A stretch of DNA of 19,030 bases from Baffinella frigidus (taxonomy: Eukaryota; Cryptophyceae; Cryptomonadales; Baffinellaceae), in the NCBI GenBank assembly GCA_026770585.1, contig MU646691.1, positions 282,760-301,789 on the forward strand, written 5' to 3'. Positions within the stretch are counted from its first letter, which is position 1. The number at the start of each line of letters is the position of its first letter. Below the pieces are notes generated by a model. It saw nothing but the letters and a program-made list of their open reading frames with translations. It was not told the origin of the DNA and did no database searches. Shown here in pieces: positions 6,941-14,437 of this stretch. A program made the position numbers and the translations under genes.

Positions 6941-7414
6941 GCGGTCTTCCCAGACGTCCCGCGCCCCCCCGACGAGCCATCCCCCGCAACCCCCCCGCGC
7001 ACTATCGGAAGGTAGGCATGCCCCGCAGAAGTGCCAGTCTCGTCTGCGGGACCCGCGAACGAGTCATCTGCCGGTAACGTGACATCCCCCCCAGCGAACG
7101 AATCATCCGCCAGGCCATCCGTGCCGTTGCCGAAACCGCCACCGGCGACGTGCACCCCCTGCGACCCTCCGCCCGAAGAAATGGTCGCCGACGTAACGGT
7201 CGCCGAAGAAACGGAAGCCGACGTCGACGACCCTCCCTCGTCCGCATTGCCCTCCCTGCTCTCGCTGCCCAGCCCCTCCCCCTCTGGCTTTTCCCCCAAC
7301 CCTGACTCTCCGCCTGAAGACACGCTCATGTCCTCCTCGTGCCTCTCATCGCTAGACGACTCTTCTTTCTCCTCGGTCGCAGACCCCTCTTCGCCTGCAG
7401 ACCTCTGTGGGTAC
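6931..7414 (-). CDS. Exon of acidic then Gly/Ser/Thr-rich disordered region
   Basis: Seen: acceptor CTAACCCAG, open from 7414 (phase 2, completing Arg) to a stop at 6931. The start reads YPQRSAGEEGSATEEKEESS, then DERHEED, and later becomes S/G/T-rich with a duplicated DDSFAG motif (GLADDSFAGG, PADDSFAGP). Disordered acidic linker between the two structured halves of the gene. The actual 3' end is probably an upstream donor not identifiable by eye; the stop-proximal part may be intronic. Confidence 0.4.
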
Positions 7415-7417
7415 CTG

Positions 7418-7590
7418 GGTTAGGTTTAAGGTTTAAGGTTTAGGGTTCAGGGATTGGGGATTGGGGTTGAGGGTTTGGGGATTGGGGTTTATGGTTTATG
7501 GTTTAGGGTTTATGGTTTTGAGGTTTATGGTTGAGGGTTTAAGGGTTAGGGTCTGGGGTTTAGGGTTTAGCGTTTAGCGTCTAGTGTTAA
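7418..7590. repeat. Telomere-like array
   Basis: GGTTTAAGG, TTTATGG and TTTAGGG units. In transcript sense it ends CCTAACCCAG, the acceptor of the exon beginning at 7414. Confidence 0.9.
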
Positions 7591-7606
7591 GGGATTCGTT
7601 CAGAGG

Positions 7607-8071
7607 TTACCCCGCCACATCCGCAGCCTCATCACGCCCCTCCTTCTCAAACCCAACCGACGACCGAAGAAGCACCGCTATGGCCCACGGACTCGCCATC
7701 CCCCTCCCGCCCCGCCCCACGCCTCCTCCCGCCTCACCCGGACCCACCGATTTCGAGAAATGCTGAATCGGGGTTCCGGAGGGTTCAAACGGCTGCTGAA
7801 CCGGGGTTCCGGCAGACGACGGAACCACTGCGGCCGGACCCACCGCGGCAGACGCCCCCCCCTCGCGCCCCTCCGGGAAGCTTCGCGCTCCGGGCACACT
7901 GGAAGCTTCCAGAGAGGACCCCCCCTCGCGCCCACTGACGACGCGCGTCCCGTCAGGAGACAATGCAGAGGCAACCCCCGCGCGCCCCTCGCGCCCCTCC
8001 CCCCCCTCACCCCCGCGGTGGCGGAGCGCGTGGAGAGGCGTGCCGCCGCCAGACTGGGGGGGGGACGTTGC
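7607..8071 (-). CDS. Exon of disordered Gly/Pro/Ser-rich region (ATSPPQSGGG...)
   Basis: Seen: acceptor CCACCCCCCCAG, then 154 codons in phase 0 to a stop at 7607, beginning ATSPPQSGGGTPLHALRHRG. Internal repeats include GREGG, EGREGG and SGTPVQQPF/SGTPIQHF. Low complexity, high GC, predicted disordered. Matching phase with the end of the exon at 8669-8782 supports inclusion. The true donor probably lies before the stop. The long alternative frame (7678-8157) is richer in Arg and less plausible. Confidence 0.4.
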   Translation of the reverse strand, partial: ATSPPQSGGGTPLHALRHRGGEGGEGREGRAGVASALSPDGTRVVSGREGGSSLEASSVPGARSFPEGREGGASAAVGPAAVVPSSAGTPVQQPFEPSGTPIQHFSKSVGPGEAGGGVGRGGRGMASPWAIAVLLRSSVGFEKEGRDEAADVAG

Positions 8072-8162
8072 CTGGGGGGGTGGGGGTGGAGGTTTGTTAA
8101 GTTGACATGCAGGTTTATGAAGTTGACACACCGCGTCACGCCAGGGGGAGAGGCCATGTACC

Positions 8163-8183
8163 CTCAGCCCTCCGCCCTCGACC

Positions 8184-8222
<39 letters not shown>

Positions 8223-8268
8223 ACCCTGTACCCTCAGCCCTCAACCCTCAACCCTCAACCCTCAACGG
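8163..8268. repeat. (CAACCCT)n telomere-like array, plus-strand C-rich
   Basis: About 13 near-regular CAACCCT heptamers, opposite in orientation to most telomere-like arrays in the window. From 8269 to 8404 nothing can be assigned with confidence. Confidence 0.9.
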
Positions 8269-8404
8269 TGGGACGAGACCTCTGACCCCGACCCGGCGGC
8301 CGCGACATGCAGCGAGCTTGCAGACCCTTTCTGGAAGAACATCCCTACTTTCGGGTGCACGGTTCGGCCCCCCACGCGCGCCGGGAAGGTGGGGAGGTGC
8401 GTCT

Positions 8405-8665
8405 GGACGGTTGGGAGTTGGTGTTAAGGTTTGGGGTTTGGGATTTAGGGTTTGGGGTTCAGGGTTTGGGGTTTAGGGTGTGATTTCTAGGGTTTGGGGG
8501 TTAGGGTGTGGGTTTTAGGGTTTGGGGTTAGGGTTTGGGGTTGAGGATTTGGGGTTTAGGGTTCACCACCGCGTGTAGGGTGCACCGCAGGCGAGGTGAT
8601 GTCGAGGCACACGGTTTAGGCTTTAGGGCTCAGGGTTCAGGGTTTGGGGTTTAGGGTGTAGGGTG
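8405..8665. repeat. Telomere-like TTTGGGG/TTTAGGG array
   Basis: Degenerate TTTGGGG, TTTAGGG and GGGTTCAGG units broken at 8566-8610 by a copy of the adjacent donor region. It lies in the intron after the exon at 8669-8782. Confidence 0.85.
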
Positions 8666-8668
8666 CAC

Positions 8669-8782
8669 CGCGGGCAACTTGGGCCAGGTGCTGCCCGCCT
8701 CGAGAAAGGCTTGGATATTCTCGTCCTTGGTCAGCGCCCGTCCTCCGAACCCCGCCCGCATCTCCATCTCTTTCTCCAACGC
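8669..8782 (-). CDS. Exon encoding ALEKEMEMRAGFGGRALTKD..AFLEAGSTWPKLPA
   Basis: Seen: acceptor GGGGGGCAG, 38 codons starting ALEKEMEMRAGFGGRALTKD, then ENIQAFLEAGSTWPKLPA, and GCG|GTGCAC as donor. Balanced composition, a helix followed by a Trp-containing turn, clearly unlike the repeats around it. Phase 0 at both ends, so it inserts cleanly between the two disordered exons. The donor region GTGCACCCTACA is repeated downstream at about 8572-8586, and the exon's start at 9043-9088. Confidence 0.6.
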
Positions 8783-9450
8783 CTGCCCCCCACCCCCACC
8801 ACCACTGTTACACTCAAGTTACCTCTCGTAAACTTTCGCCAGCGAAGCGTTGCAACACACCGTATCTCAAATTACCCACACGCCCCACCACCACGGTTAA
8901 GCGCCACACCCTGGACCAGGCGGTGACAACGGTGGCGTTCACCCCAGACGAACGCCTCCTCGCAACATCTCCACACCAGTTGGCAGGAGAGGGTGGCCTG
9001 ACCCCCTATCTCCCACACGCCACAGCACCACGGGTAACCTAACCCGTCCTCGGAACCCCGCCCGCATCTCCGTCTCTTTGTCGAACGCCTGCCCCCCACA
9101 GAGAGAAAACCACTTTGCATGTATTGAAACACGCACGAAAACACGACAGCGTCAAGCTTCACCACCCACACGTCCCCCCTACTTTGGTTAAGCGCCTGTC
9201 TTCCACAAGTCACAGCACTACGGGTAATCTGACGACCAATTGACGACCACCAATTCCGGCTCCACTTTATCATGGAGGGGGTTTCATCTGTCCCCCGCAC
9301 GCCCCACCACCACTGTTACACTCAAGTCAACTCTCGCAGGCGTTCGTGAGAAAACCGTTGCAACGAACCGTATCAAAAAGTACCCTCTCACGCGCCCCAC
9401 CACCACGGTTACTGTCTCCCACACGCAACAGCACCACGGGTGACCTAAAC
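8740..9450. repeat. Diverged large tandem repeat including an exon 5' end
   Basis: Blocks recur: CGTCCTCNGAACCCCGCCCG to GCCTGCCCCCCAC (8740-8800, 9049-9099); CCACCACTGTTACACTCAAGT onward (about 8800-8900, 9305-9410); CACAGCACCACGGGTNACCT (9019, 9208, 9428). So a unit of a few hundred bp has been duplicated with rearrangement. The first block is the start of the exon at 8669-8782. Otherwise no gene is seen between 8783 and 9541. Confidence 0.65.
9043..9088 (-). repeat. Partial copy of exon 5' end with acceptor (AFDKETEMRAGFRGR)
   Basis: Acceptor GGGGGGCAG and 15 codons AFDKETEMRAGFRGR match the start of the exon at 8669-8782 (ALEKEMEMRAGFGGR). Similarity stops abruptly, followed by GTTAGG. 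It could be an abbreviated alternative exon but is more likely a junction duplicate. Confidence 0.55.
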
Positions 9451-9541
9451 CGCACACACGTTTTCTTGCCTCCGGGGACAGTGCCGAATCCACGTCGCCA
9501 TAGCAACCAGCACAACCTCCGATTACTCAAGAGAATTGGGA

Positions 9542-10407
9542 CTATTCCGGAGGTTGTAGTCCCATGTCAAGGGGTCTCAGACTTGTGGTTTCCATGGAGT
9601 GACACGAGGATGGGGGGCGTGCCTGGAGGTTCGAAGAAGTGAGGTCCAGCGCTGGCACCCCCGCGGGACCCCGCTGCACCGCTTCTGCCCCCCCCCGGGC
9701 GCGCGCGCTCTGCGGCACCGCCTGAGCATTCTGCACCGCCGGGGCACGCTTTGCCTCTGAGCCCTGCCGAGCGGCACCCTGCCTCAGCCCCGCCGCACCC
9801 GCCTCTGCGCCCTGCCGCAGCCCCGTCGCCGTGGAGGCGGGGGCGGGGGCGGAGGAAGGGGCGGAGGACAGGGCAGGGCTGTGGTCATCGCCGGTGGCCT
9901 TCGGACGCTTGAGCGCCGACTTGAGCCTCGACGTCGGACTACCCGCCTCCGCGGGGAATGTGACCCTCCCTCCGGGGGACCGCTCGCCCGAGGGCGGCAC
10001 CGGGACTTGCCTGTCCAGCACCGTGGGGCGCGAGCCTCCCCCCACGCTGGTGTCCGGGGCGTCGCGTTCGGACGGGGCGGTAGGGAGGAGGGTGCGACGG
10101 AAGCTGCACGTGATGCTTCCAGTAGAGGCAAGAGAGGCGCGCCCGCGCGCGACTCTCTCTCGGCCGGGCGAGCGCGCTGGCAAGGAAGAGTGATGAGAGA
10201 ACCTTCCTTCTGGACACTTCGTGCTCCGGGCGCTGGGAGAGTGCGACGCGCTCCGGATACGCTCGACCCCCCCCAACCTGTCTGGCATCGGCGTGTCTCC
10301 CGGAGCGCTCACTGTTCTCCCGAACACATCCCCCTCCTTCTCCTCCGCCGCATCGCCCAGCCGGCCTTGCTGGATGAAGTTGGCCATGCTGATCCCCATG
10401 GGGGAGC
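9542..10407 (-). CDS. Long exon: conserved-looking start then disordered Ser/Pro/Ala/Gly-rich region
   Basis: Seen: acceptor AACCCTAACCCAG, then about 288 codons open to a TAG at 9542. It starts SPMGISMANFIQQGRLGDAA, then becomes rich in S, P, A, R and G. Basic patches include SRLKSALKRPKA; a run of PAPAS and GLRQGAEAGAAGLRQGA-type internal repeats follows. Predicted disordered linker, possibly with phosphosites. The real 3' end is probably an internal donor (for example near GCG|GTGCAG or GGG|GTGCCA), because the next exon also continues in phase 0, so the last part of the frame may be intron. GC content is above that of its surroundings. Confidence 0.5.
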
Positions 10408-10410
10408 CTG

Positions 10411-10568
10411 GGTTAGGGTTTGGGGTTTAGGTTTGGTGTTTAGTGTTTAGTGTTTCGTGTTTCGTGTTTACCGTTTATTGTTTAGTGTTTAGTGTTTAGT
10501 GTTTGGGGTTTAGGGTTTGGAGTTTTGGGTGTGGGGTTCGAGGTTTGGGTTTTAGGGTTTGGGGTTAG
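10411..10568. repeat. Telomere-like array with GTTTAGT variants
   Basis: TTTAGGG, GTTTAGT and TTTGGGG units directly upstream, in transcript sense, of the acceptor CCCTAACCCAG of the exon starting at 10407. The CAG is effectively part of a telomere-like unit. Confidence 0.9.
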
Positions 10569-10570
10569 AC

Positions 10571-10631
10571 CCAAGTCCTGCCGCGAGCCACCGTCACCCC
10601 CCTCCTGCTCCTCCTGCGCCTCCTGCGCCTC
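10571..10631 (-). CDS. Exon encoding acidic linker EAQEAQEEQEGGDGGSRQDL
   Basis: Seen: acceptor CCCCCCAG, 20 codons EAQEAQEEQEGGDGGSRQDL plus one G, then donor GTCTAA. The phase-1 end combines with GC of the following exon to make Gly, giving DL-G-SPMGISMANF. The acidic preceding exon ends DDDSVE, so composition is continuous. Likely a disordered cytoplasmic linker. Three upstream copies (10705-11011) could be alternative exons or relics; their frames end differently. Confidence 0.5.
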
Positions 10632-11011
10632 CTGGGGGGATGCGCCGTTTGGGGTTGAGGTGAGGCGTTAGCTTCCGGGGGGAGGCGCCGTTACTGGAGG
10701 GGGGGGGGCAAGCCCTGCCGTGAGCCACCCGTCGCCCCCCTCATTAGCCTCCTGGGGGGGACCGCCGTTTGGGGCTTGAGGTTCGGCGTTAGCTTCTGGG
10801 GGGAGGCGCTGTCAACGGAAGGGGAAGCTGGCACCCTGCCGTGAGCCGCCACCGTTGCCCCCCTTCATCAGCCTCCTGGGCGGGAGTGAGAGGTGGACCC
10901 GGCTAAGTGGACCGCACTCACTCTCAGGGAGCGCCGTTTATCTGGGAGAACGCGAGGGGGGATCCTGCACTCTGCCATGAGCCACCATCGTCACCCTCAT
11001 CAGACTCCCGG
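10571..11011 (-). repeat. Four tandem copies of an exon-bearing unit of about 122-140 bp
   Basis: Each unit carries a C-strand acceptor tract, then GAG-GCN/TCT codons and an E-rich/Gly-rich read-out: EAQEAQEEQEGGDGGSRQ (10631 down), EANEGGDGWLTAG (10751 down), EADEGGQRWRLTAG (10875 down) and ESDEGDDGGSWQ (11007 down). Between them lie GGGGGGAGGCGCCGTT-type spacers. Only the last copy has a frame and donor that fit the next exon. Confidence 0.65.
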
Positions 11012-11127
11012 GGGGGGGGGCGTTTATCCGGGGAGACGCGAGGGGGGGCCACAGTATGTTGACCACGTAGCACGCCGGCGGAAAGTTCAGGTTCGTGGGG
11101 AAGGAGACGCGTGAGGGCAGGAGCCCC

Positions 11128-11600
11128 ATTTTATAATCTCTTGCAGAAGGGACAAACGTTGCACCAGGAAAGGGCTATGCATGTCATGACTTACCCTGCA
11201 CATCTTCTCGGTATGACTTTCCTGGTACAACACTTGTCCTTTAGCAATCGGAACCTACTAAAGGAGGCTAAAAAGAATTCTCGACTAAACTGGGCAGGGG
11301 TGGTGCCAAAGCCGGGGGGTTGCCAAACCCTACTAACGCAGGCACGCGATGCACCAGGGAAACATCGAACGAGACACGGATGCATGCTAATGGCGAAGCT
11401 TTTATGCGAGAGTGAAAGGTGCACCCGCTCTGTACGACTTTCCTGGTTATGAAATGTTTGGACGTTACTTTATGAAATGCTTGGACGTTACAGCGCGAGA
11501 GAGAACGGTGAAGAGCGCTTCAGTCAACTATTCACTTAGGAGACGACTACGCTAATTCAACCATTCTCTTTAGTCAACTATTCACGCATGCAACTATCCA
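11128..11600. other. Intronic stretch with small direct repeats, no clear gene
   Basis: Contains two tandem copies of ATGAAATGYTTGGACGTTAC (11450-11490), two copies of AGTCAACTATTCAC (11523 and 11573), and repeated GACTTTCCTGGT (11216, 11436). A 113-codon plus-strand open frame crosses it, but with no splice or domain support I do not call it. Confidence 0.45.
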
Positions 11601-11616
11601 CGTTGGAGGAACGGAC

Positions 11617-11727
11617 CTCAACAGAGTCATCATCCCTCGTCAACTGATCGCGCTGCATCTCCTCATCGCCCATCATCGAGAGGTTCAGGTGCTCGGCCTT
11701 GTAGTACTTGTGGAGCTTGCGCACCGT
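11617..11727 (-). CDS. Exon encoding TVRKLHKYYKAEHLNLSMMG and an acidic tail
   Basis: Seen: a CT run and TGCGGCAG acceptor, 37 codons starting TVRKLHKYYKAEHLNLSMMG, passing DEEMQRDQLTRDD and ending DSVE, then GAG|GTCCGT. The basic start following a membrane segment suits a cytoplasmic juxtamembrane helix; the acidic end continues into the next, glutamate-rich exon. Phase 0 both sides. Codon choice is GC-rich at third positions, unlike the surrounding intron. Family not recognised. Confidence 0.55.
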
Positions 11728-11756
11728 CTGCCGCAGAGAGAGAGAGAGAGAGAGAG

Positions 11757-11837
11757 TTCTTATTGACAACAAACTGGTCCACTTCCGCTGCATCACCGCG
11801 ATGATTGTGCGGGCCGGCCTTGTGCCATGGGAGTCTG
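11757..11837. other. Exon-like segment, strand uncertain
   Basis: On the plus strand it reads VLIDNKLVHFRCITAMIVRA and then GLVPWESAAG between a GAGAGAG run and CAG|GTACAT, a good donor. On the minus strand a TCTGCGGCAG-like acceptor precedes an open frame (SHGTRPARTIIAVMQRKW). The piece CTGCGGCAGAC is shared with the true acceptor at 11728, so this may be a copied junction. The main gene reads in phase without it, joining 13023-13103 directly to 11617-11727. Confidence 0.25.
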
Positions 11838-11933
11838 CCGCAGGTACATCCTTGGTTGTCAACTTTGACGTCCTTGTTTGTCAACTTTGTCATCCTCAAC
11901 TGTGCCACTCGAAGACACGGGGCAGTGTCTTTC

Positions 11934-11982
11934 CCCGTTAGTCCGGTACTCTCCGCACGAGGTCACACGTTCGAATTTGCAT
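11934..11982 (+). mobile_element. tRNA-derived SINE-like stub, copy 1
   Basis: Contains ACGAGGTCACACGTTCGAAT with a B-box-like core and an upstream GTTAGTCCGGTACTC like an A box. It shares about 50 bp with 12128-12180. Degenerate as a tRNA. Confidence 0.35.
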
Positions 11983-12127
11983 GCCCACGCCAGGACACCA
12001 ATCACAATGTAAGTGTCGTGGCGGTAGAACCCCCCTAGGGTTTGACCATCAAGTTGAGTAATACATTCTTCTCAGCCCCACAACATTAAGGTTGAGGCAC
12101 CCTCGCTTCAAAATTGATTTTACTTTT

Positions 12128-12180
12128 CTGGCGCCGTCGGCCTGGAGGGCGCGAGGTTACAAGTTCGAATTCCAAACGCA
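12128..12180 (+). mobile_element. tRNA-derived SINE-like stub, copy 2
   Basis: Contains GCGAGGTTACAAGTTCGAAT, resembling the T arm and RNA polymerase III B box (GTTCGA core), downstream of a weak A-box-like GCCGTCGGCCTGG. It aligns with 11934-11982 over about 50 bp. No complete tRNA cloverleaf can be drawn, so I call it a tRNA-derived repeat. Confidence 0.35.
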
Positions 12181-12289
12181 ACGTTTCGTGCTGAAAGGGT
12201 TTCGTGGAACAGATGCAACATTATTGCGCATCGCAAGGGCTCAACGGGCTTGACGTTTGACGTGTTTCACAATGTTTCCAAACAGGTGG

Positions 12290-12815
12290 ATTCTCAAAGA
12301 ATCGACATGTACTCGTGGACTCAAACAAAGGCTTTCTCGTGTGAAAGATGGACTCAACCACGGCTTTCTCGTCTGTGGTCTGTCTGGGGATACGCATCTC
12401 GTGCCTCAACGGTCCAAGGCATTCCTCGCACCGGCAGCTCTACATCCTACACGGTGGGCTTCGAGGGTTTCGTTGACCCTTGATTCCGGGGTGTTACGTA
12501 ACTAATTTGCATAGAAAAATCCTTAAATTTAATTGTCTTCAGGTAAGTTGACTTTTGATGAAAGGTTCGTAGTCCACCGAGTGGCTACACGGGGTTGTAT
12601 CCCCAGAACCTGGCGCGGGAGGACTGGCCTCTTAGGTTCCAGGGGGAGGCCTGGCCTCCCGCAACAGGTTCAGACTCAACCGCGCCAGGTTCAGCCAGGT
12701 TCAGACCACCGACGGCTTCCTCGTGTGAGACCGCGGGAGGGCGAGGGCGAGTTGCATTCTCCAAGAATCGACTTGTTCTCGTAGATGGACTCAACTATGG
12801 CTTTCTCGTGCCAAG
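12290..12815. repeat. Short dispersed repeats (GGACTCAAC..GGCTTTCTCGT)
   Basis: The motif GGACTCAACNANGGCTTTCTCGT occurs near 12318, 12350 and 12783, preceded at two sites by CAAGAATCGACTTGTNCTCGT-type sequence (12297, 12763). No gene is recognised between 11980 and 12600 apart from the SINE-like stub at 12130-12180. Confidence 0.5.
12609..12757 (-). repeat. Two further exon-end copies and an inverted repeat
   Basis: At 12732-12757 the minus strand reads QLALALP then CGCGGTCTCAC, with the CAG lost. At 12609-12623 only CCTCCCGCGCCAG|GTT remains. The sequence AACCTGGCGCGG (12606-12617) is answered by CCGCGCCAGGTT near 12679, giving a foldback. These are decaying duplicates of the 13023-13103 donor region. 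Confidence 0.5.
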
Positions 12816-12848
12816 CTGCCTGAGTTGTAGCTATACATGATGGGAGAC

Positions 12849-12876
12849 CTGGCGGGGGAGGGCGAGGGCGAGCTTG
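12849..12876 (-). repeat. Copy of exon 3' end plus donor (KLALALPRQ|GTCTCC)
   Basis: Matches the last eight codons of 13023-13103 with CAG|GT preserved. It begins exactly at the foldback element's terminus (12877). If GGCGTGGCAAG acted as an acceptor, the element would form a complete 146-nt intron from 13022 to about 12877. Confidence 0.6.
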
Positions 12877-13003
12877 CCACGCCAGAGAGCTCGAGGGAAA
12901 CCGAAGCCTTATCCACGTTAGATTTGACGTCGTTAACTTAGGTATTCAAGGGATTCCCCCCTGAAAGATGTCAAAAGTGGATGTTTTGAGCTCTCTGGCG
13001 TGG
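12877..13003. mobile_element. 127-bp foldback element with 16-bp terminal inverted repeats
   Basis: Both ends read CCACGCCAGAGAGCTC inward, perfectly matched over 16 bp. The interior is A/T-richer and non-coding. One end abuts the partial exon copy at 12849-12876; the other lies about 20 bp beyond the donor of the exon at 13023. A related shorter element is at 5799-5888. MITE-like; the end TGGCGTGGCA(A/G) can supply a splice acceptor in transcript sense. Confidence 0.65.
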
Positions 13004-13022
13004 TGGCGTTCGGGTGTGTGAC

Positions 13023-13103
13023 CTGGCGCGGGAGGGCGAGGGCGAGTTTGCATGCCACCATGTGGTACTGCACCTCTGTCAGCACCGAGATCGACTTCAG
13101 CAC
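13023..13103 (-). CDS. Exon encoding VLKSISVLTEVQYHMVACKL..LPRQ
   Basis: Seen: acceptor CTGAACCAG follows a short telomere-like run. Then 27 codons start VLKSISVLTEVQYHMVACKL and end LALALPRQ, with CAG|GTCACA as donor. Moderately hydrophobic, helix-like; it follows the membrane helix exon and leads into the basic TVRKLHKYYK exon. Copies of its end plus donor occur at 12849-12876, 12732-12757 and 12609-12623, and a copy of its start at 13380-13423. This makes it the most copied exon in the window. Phase 0 both sides. Confidence 0.55.
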
Positions 13104-13216
13104 CTGGTTCAGGGTTTAGGGTTTGCGGTGTGGGTTTGGGGTTACGCACCTGCATGCAACCAACCCGTGATCCAACGCCAGCACTCTTTATTCGTGATGC
13201 AAGCATGTAGGACGTG

Positions 13217-13560
13217 GAGTTAATATCCATCCGGGACACGCTCGTATGAGCGGTGGACGCGGGGTACAGTAAGTGGCACAGTGTGTAGCATGTGCGACAC
13301 TAACGCTGATTGTTTGGCAATAAATGATCAATCTTTCGAAAGATTGATCATTCAATCTTTCTTGGTGATTCAAGCATGCTCGTCACGGCACTGCACATCT
13401 GTCAGCACCGAGATCGACTTCACCACATGTCATAGAGAGATTGGTAATCTATTGCCCAACATCCAGCGTCAGCGCCGCACATGCCTTACGCATTGTGCTG
13501 CTCACTGTACCCCGTGTCGGCCGCTCTTACGAACTTTTTCCGGATGGATTCTATTTCCAC
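13217..13560. repeat. Inverted pair of a 120-bp repeat around a spacer with an exon fragment
   Basis: The left arm (13217-13338) and right arm (13434-13560) are diverged inverted copies of the sequence at 5341-5612, sharing GGGGTACAGT and TTGGCAATA. The spacer contains a perfect 26-nt palindrome (13325-13350) and a fragment (13380-13423) copied from the exon at 13023-13103 (VVKSISVLTDVQ). Both arms lack the 142-bp insertion present at 5415-5556. Confidence 0.7.
13380..13423 (-). pseudogene. Partial copy of the VLKSISVLTEVQ exon with lost acceptor
   Basis: Reads VVKSISVLTDVQ against VLKSISVLTEVQ in 13023-13103. The acceptor CAG has become ATG, and similarity ends after about 40 bp, so it is not usable as is. 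Confidence 0.6.
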
Positions 13561-13985
13561 CTCCTACACCCGTGATAGACTCAGGGTTGATTGCCGTTCT
13601 CGAGGGACCTACCCAGAGTCGTATACATACAGGTACAACGTATACGAAGACAAACACCCAATCCGTCATGCAACGTCAGCATTCTTCGCGTTGTGGTTCA
13701 AGCATGCATCGCTCCTCACAACGTTAGGGCTTGTTTTCAGTACTCAAACCTAAACCCTAAACCGTAATCAAATCCTACGTGATTCGCGCCAGCGCTGGCT
13801 GACAGTGTGATTACCTGCGCGAAAAGAAACCCTCTTGAGGGCATGCTGCCCTCAAGAGCAGGGTCGAGGGTTGCTGATGATGAACCCATGGTAGAGAGGA
13901 GAGCTACTCATAGGAGCTTTGCGGGGTTCAGGGTTTAGCGCTGATGGTTTAGGATGTAGGGATTAAGTCTTAGGGTTGAGGGAAT
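13561..13985. other. Intronic stretch with no recognised gene
   Basis: Holds a weak direct repeat of the AACGTCAGCATTCTTCG..AAGCATG segment (13672-13708, compare 13169-13206), an inverted repeat CCCTCTTGAGGGCATGCTGCCCTCAAGAG (its arms CCCTCTTGAGGG and CCCTCAAGAG overlap 13831-13859), and short CCTAAACCC motifs. No coding signal seen. Confidence 0.5.
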
Positions 13986-13991
13986 GGGTAC

Positions 13992-14048
13992 CATGTAGGC
14001 CATGACGATGGCGATCACCGAATTCAGCACTGCGATTATGATCGTCAC
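13992..14048 (-). CDS. Exon encoding VTIIIAVLNSVIAIVMAYM, transmembrane helix
   Basis: Seen: acceptor CTAAAGCAG, 19 codons VTIIIAVLNSVIAIVMAYM, then TACATG|GTACCC. Strongly hydrophobic, with no charged residue, so a membrane-spanning helix together with the preceding exon. The end TACATG|GTAC matches the end of the exon at 5727-5795, although the proteins differ. Phase 0 both sides. It could suit many channel or receptor families; I cannot choose one. Confidence 0.6.
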
Positions 14049-14051
14049 CTG

Positions 14052-14380
14052 CTTTAGGGTTTAGGGTTTAGGGGTTGGGTTTATGGTTTAGGGTTCAGGG
14101 TTCAGGGTTTAGGGTTGAGGGTTGAAGGTTTAGGGTTTAGGTTTGAGGGTTTGAGGTTTGGGGTTTAGGTTTGAGGGTTTAGGGTTTAGGGTTTAGGGTT
14201 TAGGGTTTAGGGTTTAGGGTGTAGGTCGCAGGGGTTAGGGGTTAGGGGTTAGGGGCTAGGGGCTAGCTTTTAGGGTGTGGGGTAAAGGGGTTTAGGGGTT
14301 AAGTTGTAGGGCTCAGGGTTTAGGGTTTAGGGTTTGAGGTTTAGGGTTTGAGGTTTAGGGTTTAGGGTTTAGGGTTCAGG
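14052..14380. repeat. Telomere-like TTTAGGG array in intron
   Basis: Over 300 bp of TTTAGGG with variants GGGTTAGGGG and TTTGAGG. In transcript sense it is CCCTAAA and ends exactly at the acceptor CCCTAAAGCAG of the exon at 13992-14048, so it supplies the pyrimidine-rich region before the splice site. Confidence 0.9.
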
Positions 14381-14388
14381 GTGGTGAC

Positions 14389-14433
14389 CGTCGTCGCGGT
14401 CGCGCCGAAGAGTACCACCTCGTGGTTGTACAC
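14389..14433 (-). CDS. Exon encoding VYNHEVVLFGATATT, first half of hydrophobic segment 1
   Basis: Seen: acceptor ACGTGGCCCAG, 15 codons VYNHEVVLFGATATT, then ACG|GTCACC. Joined to the next exon it yields an uninterrupted hydrophobic stretch (VVLFGATATT then VTIIIAVLNSVIAIVMAYM) of about 29 residues, long enough for one transmembrane helix. The intron interrupts the helix. The donor abuts the next telomere-like array. Confidence 0.5.
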
Positions 14434-14437
14434 CTGG

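Noticed and set aside
7931-7962. LSPDGTRVVSG read-out on the minus strand, resembling a WD40 repeat
   Set aside because: It lies inside a Gly/Glu/Arg-rich low-complexity exon with no other WD features (no WD or GH at the right spacing), so it is probably chance.
11050-11128. Possible minus-strand exon (VSFPTNLNFPPACYVV)
   Set aside because: No acceptor gives a frame consistent with both neighbours. The sequence shares GGAGACGCGAGGG repeats with the tandem units at 10.9-11.0 kb, and the gene joins in phase without it.
11111-11452. 113-codon plus-strand open frame
   Set aside because: It crosses small direct repeats, has no recognised motif and no splice-site support, and runs opposite to the main gene.
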